Assembly: GCF_001661345.1 (NCBI RefSeq)
Contig: NW_017962922.1
Span: 416,040-480,039 of the forward strand
Reading direction: 5' to 3'
DNA from: Ascoidea rubescens DSM 1968
Taxonomy: Eukaryota; Ascomycota; Saccharomycetes; Ascoideales; Ascoideaceae
DNA length: 64,000 nt
Position 1 is the stretch's first letter. Each line of letters begins with the position of its first letter. Shown piece by piece: positions 52,471 through 63,300 of the stretch. Position numbers and translations under genes: made by a program. The notes under the pieces are model-generated. The model was not told the origin of the DNA. It saw only the letters and a list, made by a program, of their open reading frames with translations, and ran no database searches.

Positions 52471-52627
52471 CCCAGTCCACGCAATCATGCGCCAAAGCAC
52501 CTGTTTCCGCACATACGCGCGGTGCGTCTGTTGACCCGCCGCAGTGGGTTCTTGTTTGTGTGCTCTTTTTGGGCACTGATCGTTTTGATAACCGCTGATG
52601 GTTTAGATAAGTCTCCTGAACTCCACC
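52471..52627. promoter_or_regulatory. Short promoter of the third Zn2Cys6 gene
   Basis: Only 157 bases. It contains TGATCGTTTTGATAA (52577-52591), identical to 45415-45429 upstream of the first gene, 36 bases before the ATG. Confidence 0.55.
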
Positions 52628-55600
52628 ATGGCGTCCTCTGCTGCTGCCTCTGCTGCCTCTGCTTCCTCTGCCGCCTCTGCTGCTCCCAAACGTCCTTCCT
52701 GTGATAACGGCGAGAGCAGGATCAAGAAAAAGCGCCAACGGATTCCCTCTGCCTGCTCTGCCTGTCGCAAGCGCAAGGTCAAGGTATGTGCTCCATGGTA
52801 ACCACCTCAGTGCTTCTCACCTCCACCACTGGAACCATCCCAGCAACACCTACTAACTCGTGCTTTCTTTGCCTCTCCTACAGTGCGACAAGAAGAGACC
52901 TTACTGTACCTCTTGTCTCAAAAACAACATCATCCACCTTTGCAATTACATGGAACCCACCTGGTCCATCAGCACCTCCAACTTAGCCAACATCAACACT
53001 GTTCTCAACGACCCCACAAACACCCTCAACAACACAATACCCATCACCAACACCTCTGCTCAAAATCATAGTCTCAACAACTCCAGAAACCACTTTGAGC
53101 TAGTTCACGAGTCCTTATCGTCGCTGAGCAATCCCAACGAAATCAGCAATGGGTACGTCTTCAATTTTCAGTCAAAATCAAATTTACAAAATGGTCACTT
53201 GAACAATTTCAATCAAAATAATTTCATTACAAACAACAATCAAATGAATAATAACATGAACCAGAATATCATGAATCAAAGTATAATGGACCAGAATAAG
53301 CTCAATCAGAACAACATCAATCAGAAAAATCTTTCAAATTCTATAATCCAACATTCAAATCAAATTTTGCCTAATATAAATAACACCCTTAGTACTCAAC
53401 CAAATTCTAGATTTACATCCAATATTAATAACACTAATAACCTTAATAATACTAATAATATTAGTAATATCAACAATATTAACAATATTAACAATATTAA
53501 TAACATTAATAGTAATAGTATCATCAACAATAATATTAATAAAAATAATAATTTCCAAAATGTTAATACGATTAATTCAAACCAAATTCACGTTCACAAA
53601 TCAATAAATGATGGCTTGCAAACTTTTGACATAAAAACCTTAAATGACCCAATCAACGATACTCTTATTCCCACCAATACTTCTACTAACATACCTCTAC
53701 AAAACAATATCAACACCAATAACATCAACACCAATAAAATCGATAACATTAATGACATTAATGACATTAATAACATTAAAAATATCAACACCAATAAAAT
53801 CATTAATCTAAATAACACCATTAATGGCATTAATAACAAATACCATTCTGTGCCTGATTACACCGTAGATGAGGATGTTATAAACTTTTTTGCTGGCTAT
53901 TCTCCTGTCTATGCCAAATTCTCAAAGATAACTGGTATTGGCCCCTTCACTTGGGTTGCCATGCTTAGAAAGGATAACTTCTCAAAATACTTAGCTGATA
54001 TCTTATTTAAATTAAAATTCAAAACAAAAAAGATAGATGAATACAAAAACCTAACCATAAGAGACATGAAAAATGCAGCTTCTTCAAAGAACAACAGCTT
54101 TAGAAGACATAAACTATTTCAAAAAAAGAATCCTCAAATATCAAATAAATTTAAAAGCTTTGAATTAAAAACAAATCTTTTAAATAATTTAACTAACGAT
54201 CCCGAAAGAAATAACAGCCTTGATGATTATGAAATCCAAAAAAAGGATCTCTTGGTTACAAATATCAAAAAAGTTCTTCCTAAAAACTCAATCATCTGGT
54301 TATATATCAAATTCTTTTTTAAAAAATTATACCCCTTTTTCCCAATCTTGGATGAATACGAATTTAGATTCTCAATCAATTCAATAGTAGATAGCCAAAA
54401 TAATATAAAAATCATTGATAAGGCCTCAATAGCTAAATTGGGAATTCTTTTAATCATTATAAGATTATCCTATGTCTCTTTAAAGATTTCAAATGAATTT
54501 TCCTTTGAAAGTAAAAACAACAGCAATCTACCCTTTTTAAAAAATGATCTTAAAAATCAAAAAATCGATGAATATAAAGATTTGTTATTAACCCCGGTTG
54601 AATTTGATGTGATCTTAATAGCTCAATTGTGTATCAACAACTATAAATTTCTAAGAAAAACCTCCTTACCTGTTCTACAAGCGTTATTATTTCTAAAATT
54701 TTATTACATTGTTGATCCTGACGAAGGTGATGAAAATCTATTAGGTAACGCAACAATCTTTAATGGACTATTATTTCAATCAGCAGTAACCATTGGTCTA
54801 AATAGAGAACCTGATAATATTCTTAATTTAGACTTTTATCCAAATTTCGGTAAAAATCCCTTTGATACACAGGGCACTCAATCAGCTTTGAGTAACAGTA
54901 GTAATATCAATCATACTGGTTGTGTGAAAAACCAGGATAAAATTAGATTATTGAAAATCATTCAACTAAGAAGAAAACTATGGTATTATTTAGTTAACCT
55001 TGAAGTTCGGAATTCTCTTAAATTGGGCACTTTTATGAATTTAAATATCAACAGTTTGTACGATACTGAATTGCCAAATTTTGATAATTTCATTAATAAA
55101 TCAAATAACAAAGACTTGAACTTGGAGAAAAAAGCAATTGACAAAATTTTTAAAAATCAAAACTTGAATGAAAATTATCTAATTGATACATTAAGATTAA
55201 TAATAAATTTGAGGAAAAAACCTAAAATCAAAGAATTGGCTGAAAAATTGAAAAAATTAGAAAATTATCTTGAAAATAATTCATTGACTTTGAAGGAGAT
55301 TATTCAAAGTAAAAAAGAAAGAATATTAGCATATCAAAATAATAAAAACAATATTGATGAACTTGAAGATGAAGAAGATAAAAACGAAAATTTATTGGAT
55401 GAAATCCAGACATACATATCACTTAAAATGTTTATTTATGTTATCAAATATCATATTTACTTACATTATGAGAAAAGCAAGAATCCAATTATGTTTTCTA
55501 AAATGCTAAAACTATTAATATTAGACTCGTTAGAATTGGTGAATTATATTGTTTATTGGTTTTATAATTTTAATAGTAAAAGAATCAAATTTTTATTAAT

Positions 55601-57068
55601 TCAATCTATTCAAAATCCCTTACATATTACGGGATTTATTTATATTTCATTGTTTTTAAGGTTAGCGCATTATCTACATGTTTGTCATAAGAATAAAGAT
55701 ATCAATATCAACAATTCAAAGGAGTTTAATAAAGAAGTTCGAAAGATATTGAAAAATATAATCCGAATCTTGAAAATGATTGTTTCGGTTTTTAATAAAT
55801 TGAAGAAACAATATACATATAGTTGGAAGATTAGTCGAACGTTTAATTCATTAGTTAAAAGTTTTGAAGATAATACAGGACGGAATAGAAACAATGGCAT
55901 AAATTCTATAATAAATGAGAGTGAACAAGCAAAGGAAATCAAAAAACATTATAACCAGCAAAATGGTATTAAAATCAATAATGGTGATATCAATAATAAC
56001 AATAATGAAACCAGTGGGATGAATAATAAAAAAATCAATGGCAATAATCTTATAAACAATAATCCCATTATAAAAGATGGTGTTGGAATGATGAAAAAAA
56101 ATTTGATTGATAAAACTGATAAAATGGCAGATGAAGTTAGTAACGAGATTGAAAAAATAAGTGTTCGAGATGAAGAATCTAATATTAATTTAGACAATGC
56201 CGAGTTAAGCGAAGAACTATTTCCCACAGATAATATGTTCAAGTATTTCACATTGAAGGAATTTAAAGAGATTAATGAGATAATGTCCCGATATGATTGT
56301 ATATATAATGACTTGAATATATTTGTGATTAAGGGAGAAGATAGTATTAATAGTTTGATATTTGAATCAGAGATTAACAAAAGCAAGTCAAGCGAGTCAA
56401 AAGATGAAATACCCATTATTCTCACCAACAATTACAATTACACTAATAACAATAACAATAACAACAACAATGCTAATAACCAAAGCGATAAACATGGAGA
56501 TAATTATGGAAGTAAAAATATTTTGGAAGCCAACCAAGTCAATAAATACAATGAGGTGTATAGGTCTCAAACCACTTTTTCAACTCCATCAAACTTTGAA
56601 TTTTTGTTGAATCCTGCACCGATAAATGTTGGATCTGAAAACTTGGGCAATGGTGATATCAATAACAACAATAATAACGACAGTATGTTGAATGAGCAGA
56701 TAATGCCGGTCATGATGATGGATCTGTATTCCAACACTTCCTCTACAAATCAATCGCCATCATCCAACGATATCTTTGCAGATCTCTTCAGCAACAGACA
56801 GAAGAGTAATGTGCTATACAATGACTTCTTTACAGGAAGTGCTATCAATGATTTCTATAACAGTTTGGATGGCACATACATGGATATGAGTGCCAATCCC
56901 ACGCCCTCAGAGGACTCCAATTTCCCAGATTTCGAGACGTTACAGTATCTCCAAAACGCAAATTTTGAGCTCAAAAACGACACCAATGGCAATGGAGATG
57001 GTTCTAACAACAACAATGGTGATCTTGATGTGTTTGATTTCATTATGAATTCACGTAATATGTACTAG
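52628..57068 (+). CDS. Zn2Cys6 transcription factor with an intron in the zinc cluster, third of the trio
   Basis: Exon 1 is 52628-52783 and exon 2 is 52884-57068, giving about 1446 residues. The ATG (ACCATGG) opens an Ala/Ser-rich leader, then KKKRQRIPSACSACRKRKVK; the intron falls exactly before the third Cys and exon 2 continues CDKKRPYCTSCLKNNIIHLC. All six Cys are present. The N-terminal third is Asn/Ile/Gln-rich with INN repeats. Fungal_trans blocks follow: KLYPFFPILDEYEFRF, SAVTIGLNREPDN, LRRKLWYYLVNLEVRNS. The C-terminal part is disordered and acidic with Met/Ser, plausible as an activation domain. This member is more distant from the other two. A frame-only reading starting at 52860 would miss exon 1 and half of the zinc cluster. 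Confidence 0.92.
52784..52883 (+). other. Spliceosomal intron in the third Zn2Cys6 gene
   Basis: 100 bases: 5' site GTATGT (52784-52789), branch site TACTAAC (52851-52857), 3' site CTACAG (ends 52883). Splicing joins Lys52 (AAG) to Cys53 (TGC) in phase 0 and restores the zinc cluster. Confidence 0.95.
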
Positions 57069-57594
57069 TTTTTTCAGCCAATAAACCACAAAACCTTTTT
57101 GCAACTCGTAGCCCGTTCGAATCCCGGCGGAAGTCTTCACGTATTTTTTGCTGTTTTTGTATTTTCATTCACCGGCACGTTTCGGTCTCCATTTTGGGAA
57201 ATTCCGTTTCCGTTTTCGGCACAAAGGACATAGTATCGGGCCGAGGGTTTACTGAATCGGCCCGGGGCCTGTCAGCTATTTTCGGTGTGCAATTTCCTCT
57301 TTCTCAAAGCTGATTTTGATGCCTTTTCGGGAGCTGACTGTGGAGGTTGAAGACGTCGAGAAAGACAGTTGAAGATAAGTTTGGACCAGTGTTTTCAAAG
57401 ATGGGGTCCATGGTGAGAAGCTATATAAGCTGGCAATGTTCTGGGACAAGTTTTTTTCTTTTATCATCTTACTGAGTGTCATATTATCTTGATTGCTTTT
57501 TGACCACTGGCTGACAGCTCTTTGATGGCTTTTTGATAACTATTAGACCACTATTAAATCTGCCTTATTATGATCATAATCATATTCATTCGAC
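57069..57594. promoter_or_regulatory. Promoter of the LrgB-family gene, with a GC-rich inverted repeat
   Basis: About 525 bases. A perfect inverted repeat CGGGCCGA (57237-57244) / TCGGCCCG (57257-57264) with a 12-base spacer sits in a patch of repeated CGG/CCG (TTTCGG, TTCCG). CGG triplets are half-sites for Zn2Cys6 proteins such as those next door. The tRNA-like GTTCGAATCCCGG near 57115 is not part of a foldable tRNA. Confidence 0.6.
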
Positions 57595-58600
57595 ATGTCA
57601 ACTCAAATGCAAACTATTTCTTCTGATTTTTTTGTTTTGAATCAGTTCAGATCAAATGCTAGCCAACTGCACATCAACAACACAAACAAACACAATGTTT
57701 CGTTAATCAAGGACATCTTCACTGGTTTTCTCTTATCATTCAAACTAAATTATAAAAAACTAATCAATGACTATTTTTTTGTTCCAATCGGTTGTTGTAT
57801 CACTTTAACAGTGTCATACGCATTGAATTTATTGATCAATGTAATCAATTTCAAGTTTCCCTCCTCTGTCTTGTTAATGATCATTATTTTTTTTGTTTTG
57901 ACTTTATTAACATATGTGGTCAATAAATTCAACAATCTTAAGAAATTCAATTTATACTTGAAAATCTTCATATCGATTATTGAAGTTCCATTTAATTTTT
58001 CCATCAACTGGATTAACATCTTTTTTTTACCAAGTTTCATAACATTGCCTTTAGCTGAGGCAATTAAAGTTAAAGAAGGCATCTATATCTCATTGGTGTT
58101 CATCATAGGTTATCTCTTGATGTTTGCTGTTATGGCTTATTTAGTATATTTCTTACAGATTCTATTATTGAAAGATCATAAAGCTAAAAGATCAAATCTT
58201 ACACCTTCAGGTTTCAATCATGATAATAGTACTAATAATAGTGATATTGAGTCTCAAATTCATAGTGATAATAATGAAAATATCGACAATCACAAAAAAA
58301 ATGGTATCACTAACAGAAATGATGATAACATTAATAATCAAGGAGTTAATAATAGTAATGATATTGAATTGGACTCTCTCAATTCAAGTAATAACCCGAG
58401 TATAATTGAAGTTATTCATCTTCAGCCAAATAACCATTTAAATAAGGACAGCCTCGATATAAACACCACAACTTATAATGATAAAAACGCCAGATTTAAT
58501 AACCAAACATTTGAGGTAACAGAAATTGAAATTCCTCAAAAAACAGCTGATTTGAATCTAACTTCAACATCAAAATCCTTAAACGATCCTTTACACAATT

Positions 58601-58696
<96 letters not shown>

Positions 58697-58697
58697 N

Positions 58698-58795
<98 letters not shown>

Positions 58796-59829
58796 TCATT
58801 AATAATGATATTAAAACTAGTAATACCAATAATACCAATAATACCAATAATACCAATAATACCAATAATACCAATAATACTAATCAAATATTACAACAAC
58901 AATATAACATTCAAAACCTACCCGATCGTTCAAAATATATTGCTACTTTGATAACCAAGTATTTTGATTGGTTTGTCTATTTTTCTTTATTTATAATTGG
59001 TTTGCCAATATATTTTACAAAATTAAATTACTCACTATTTTTGCACTTGTCAATTGTGGTATTAACTTTTAAATCTGCAATCTTGGTCCCCAAACGATTG
59101 CAAATTTATTTCCATCCAATTTTGATTTCTTTTCCAATTATAATCTTATTGATTTTCATATTCAGTAAATTGAATTTCAATAATGGCGATGATTTCTTTA
59201 ATAGCTTGGAGAGTTTCAAAACCGGAAAAAATTACTTGAATTTATTTAATAATTCAATGCTCTATAGAAATTTGAAACCTGGTGCCGGTGATATTTTAAG
59301 CTCTTTAATGGATATAAGTATTGTCAGCTTATCATTGCCCATGTATAAATATAGATATGACTTGAAAAAACATTTTTTCATTTTATTAATTCCAATTTTA
59401 ATATGTTCGTTTGGGTCTTTTTTCATTTATCCTCCATTATGTTATGCAATCGGTATCAACTCTGAAAGATCAATTGGATTTGTTGGCAGATCTGTCACTT
59501 TGGCACTAGGAACCCCATTAATTGAATCACTAAATGGTTCGGTGCCACTAATGGCTGTGTGCACCATTGTTTCTGGTATTTTAGGCGTATTGTTTGGTCG
59601 ACAGTTGCTAGGCAAATATTTCTTAAAAATCAGAGACGATGACTATGCGACCATTGGAATAACTTTAGGCACCAACTGTGGTGCAATAACAACTGCTCAT
59701 CTTTTATCGGTGGATCCACGAGCTGCTGCTATGAGCAGTTTGAGTTTTGTTTTGTTTGGAACAATAATGATTATTCTAAGTGCCATAACCCCCTTGGCCC
59801 AAACAATTCAAGACTGGGTCAATTTGTGA
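57595..59829 (+). CDS. LrgB/CidB-family membrane protein with poly-Asn loop
   Basis: 744 residues. The N-terminal part (about 25-195) has several hydrophobic helices (FVPIGCCITLTVSYALNLLI, YISLVFIIGYLLMFAVMAYL), plausibly an LrgA/CidA-like half. The C-terminal part (about 465-744) is an LrgB domain: YPPLCYAIGI, SVTLALGTPLIESLNGSVPL, then TLGTNCGAITTAHLLS and DPRAAAMSSLSFVLFGT. Fused LrgA-LrgB proteins occur in plants as the chloroplast glycolate/glycerate transporter PLGG1, and fungal homologues exist; the substrate here is unknown. A hydrophilic loop of about 230 residues between the halves carries 64 consecutive AAT codons (58603-58794), with one undetermined base at 58696, then NTN repeats. 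Repeat length is likely unreliable in assembly. Confidence 0.85.
58603..58794. repeat. AAT trinucleotide microsatellite (poly-Asn), containing an ambiguous base
   Basis: 192 bases of AAT with an N at 58696, the only ambiguous base noticed in the window. It is in frame in the LrgB-family gene; 58821-58880 adds a nine-base AATACCAAT repeat. Confidence 0.95.
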
Positions 59830-60314
59830 TCTGTTTGCTGCTTTCTGTATATCTCTCAACGTTTTTTTTGTTTCTACTTTATTTTAGCAGCATTTTCTTC
59901 CTCATCTTCTCTTCATAGTTAATAAACTCCCTTCTGTTTCACTCAACAAAACCACCCTAAAGGAACTGTTACCCTTTTAAGCGAAACACATATTGTCCCG
60001 CACTCTACTGCAGGTATATGCATGGGTCTGCATAGTCACGACAATGCAAAATAAAATCAGAAACTTTTCAAAACAATATAACAAAAGAATTCAAAACAGT
60101 GCAATCAGTTCTTGAACACGCTTTGAAATACTACCTTGGAACTTTTCTAAAGGGCGCATTTGCTGGTGTATATATACATATACCGAAGGGGCTCACATAT
60201 TTATTGCTAACGGTTGTTTTTTTAATTTCAAGTAGATTATTAATTCCAAGTAGAGTGTTGTGTGATTTTTCAACGAAGCAGAAAAGACAAATACTATCTG
60301 ATTATGTGTTTATT
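59830..60314. promoter_or_regulatory. Intergenic region before the triple APSES-like gene
   Basis: About 485 bases, no gene. It includes TGCATG (60019-60024) and a short upstream frame ATG...TAG (60304-60333) that overlaps the next start codon out of frame. Confidence 0.5.
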
Positions 60315-60333
60315 ATGTCTGAATCCCCTATAG
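60304..60333 (+). promoter_or_regulatory. Upstream ORF overlapping the start of the triple APSES-like gene
   Basis: ATG TGT TTA TTA TGT CTG AAT CCC CTA TAG: nine codons in a different frame, beginning 11 bases before the main ATG at 60315 and ending inside the gene. If translated it would lower initiation at the main start. Its TTATG context is weak-to-moderate. Confidence 0.45.
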
Positions 60334-63300
60334 CATCTAAGAATTTTCAAGGAACAAACTCAGAGGTATTAATTCATCCAGAAACACCAACAAACAGATC
60401 AAATAATAGAGCAATCACAAATGAAATCAACCTTCGGAGAATAAATGACCAATACAGGATTCGATATGAAAAAGACAGTCATCCATTAAACACAAATAGA
60501 ATTAGAATATTCACAGACTTCTTTGTTGATTTTAGTTATGAGCCGGCCATATATTTTTATAAACCGTTAAAGTCAACGTTATTGGGGAACGATGAAGTTT
60601 ACTTATTACGATTAGATGGCTTGAAAGATATATATCCCCGTCGCAAAATTGGAAGCTGGGTTAATGTCTCAAGATTTAAATCTTTGTTGACCTACAAAAA
60701 AATTAAAGACTTTTCAAAAACCTTGAAGATCGAATGTCTAAATTTGACTAAAAGAGAGCACCATTTTTATACCAATTTTGATAAATCATTAGACTTATAT
60801 TATCATGGTGTTTGGCTACCTTTGCCGATTGCAAGAAAATTGGCCTTTCAGTTTGAAATATATGATAAAATTGCCCCTTTACTAACCTTCAACAGGGTCG
60901 CAACAACAAGTTATTGCGGTATTGAATTCTATGAATTTTTTGTTTATACAAAACTAGACAAGTATATTAGAATATTAAGAAAATGCTCTGACAATTTCAT
61001 GAATTTAAACCAACTATTTGATGTTTATGAAAATCTTATAAGTGAAAATGCGAGAAAAAATTTAAGAAGAATATTTCTCAAAAACTATAAAAACCAATCT
61101 GGTGTACTCTACGAAAGTAATGACAAAACCCTTTGCGGTGGAATATGGATTCCTTTGGAAATTGCGAAGAAAATTGCTAATGAGTATCACATATCAAAAT
61201 TTTTGGATCCAATATTGAATTTAAAACTCTACCAACCAAACCATTCTAACACTAATCAAGAAATCAACAATATACTGAATCAACAATCTGAAACTCATTA
61301 TAAAATATCAAGATATGAGATGTCATTTTTGAAACACTGGGATATTAGATCAAGAAATTCTAAAAGCTTTAATGGTTATCCTGCTCAGTTTGCTTTGACA
61401 CCTGAAAAACTAACAAAAATAAGAGGCGGTCATATTCCAAGGACAAATTATAGCATAAGAAAGAATAGAGTGCTCACTTTAAAAACAACAAATTTTTATA
61501 ATAAAACTACAAAAACAAATATTGACAAAGCTGTTACCATGAAAGATGTTTGCGAGATCTACACATTTAAAGTTCCTCAAAGGAAAACAACTCAGGTATT
61601 TTATGTTCCAAGAAGATTCAGTGATGGTTACATCAATATTCAATCATTGATAAACTGCGCTGTGACAATAACGATTCTTGAAATTAATTTGAATTCAGGA
61701 CAAAGTAAAAGTGATTTCGATGATGATATATGGGTTGAAAATGTTCTATACTATAGGGATAAACTAAATGTGGTAGATTATCAAACAATATACATTGGCT
61801 ACTCTTTAACAAACTCCTATGAGACATGTTCATCAAAGAAAAAAATAGATCTTTCAGATATATCTCAAGACGAAATTGAGCTAGCAACTTTGGAGAAAAA
61901 CAAAGGAAAGATTTTAAACGGAAAATGGTGTTCAATCAAATTTGCGCAAGAATTAATAAAAGAGTTTCATTTCAACCAGAGTCATCCAATAATGAAATTA
62001 TTTGATGATAATGACAAGAGGTTTCCTATTGATGACTTTTCAGATTTTGATTCATCATCATCTGAAGATGATTTCAATTTATTCGAAGAACCTGGAATAA
62101 CGCCGAAAAACAATGAACGAGATGCAACCAAAGAACCAGATGCTACTGACGATGAATGGAAAAAACAATATAATGCTCCTGATCTATCTAAGGTTAATAT
62201 TTTCAGTCTCTCTGAAAATGAAATTGATTCAAACCAACAGGAAATAATAAACAAAAAATATTTTGATTTGCCTAGTGAAAGCCAAATTCCAACAAGCTCC
62301 ATTACAAGTGATTTTGAGTTTGATAATAACAACAAAGATATTTTTGATTTTTCAACCTCTGATTTTCGGGATGATAGTCCTTCAGTGCTTTTGACTGATA
62401 ATCCAAAATTTAGGTCAGTACCAATTCAAGTTACAAATGGGTTTCAATCAAATTTATATACAACTCAGGTTGAAAAGCAAGCTGAGGATCCTAATTTGGA
62501 ACAAATAATTCAGATTAATGATTCCGATTCTGATTTCAATTCTGATTTTGATTCTGATTTAACTATTGAAAAAAAAGCAGAAAAATCAAATGGAACTAGT
62601 TTAAAAATGTTCCCCCCATCGGTTTTCTCAACCCCAACTGATAAAATTTTACCAAAACATAATTTTAATAAACATTTTGATAATGATGATTTAAAAATAA
62701 AAAGCAATCATTCAAAAGTTCACTCAGATAGAAATGAAAATGAAAATGAAAATGAAAATGAAATATTTACTAATGCTAATAACAACAAAAACAATAATAT
62801 TGGAAAGAATAATGAAGAAGATAAAATAAGAATTAAAGCTAAAAGAAAAATCAGTTCTGATGAAGTAATAGATTTGACAGAGTCGAAAATTTTGCCAAAG
62901 AAAAGGAAAGATTACTCAAATAAAGATTTGGATTTGGCTTTAGGAATAGAAAAATTAGCTAATGAAATTTTATTGTATATTAAAAATAAAGTGGTTGCTT
63001 ATGATCTTAATAATTCTAATGTAGTTAAGAAAATTAAAATGATGATTATTCCAATGAATGAATGTATCAATGAGTTGATAAATTATGAGTGTTTAGAAAA
63101 TCCTAAAGTGCTTCATAAATGTTTTTCTAGTATTTCAGAATTACAAAATTTGGTAAAAAAGTCTAACCCCGATGAAAAATCTGGTGATTACCATGAAATA
63201 ATAGAAATATTGAATTCTTTAACGGCTAAGTGGAAATTTTTTGAAAATAAAAACATTATAAAGACAAACGATGAAACTGAGTTGAACGAAAATAATAGGT

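Noticed and set aside
57095-57135. tRNA-like T-arm GTTCGAATCCCGG near 57115
   Set aside because: The flanking bases do not form a 5-bp T stem (GCCCG against CCCGG), and no acceptor, D or anticodon arm can be folded around it on either strand.
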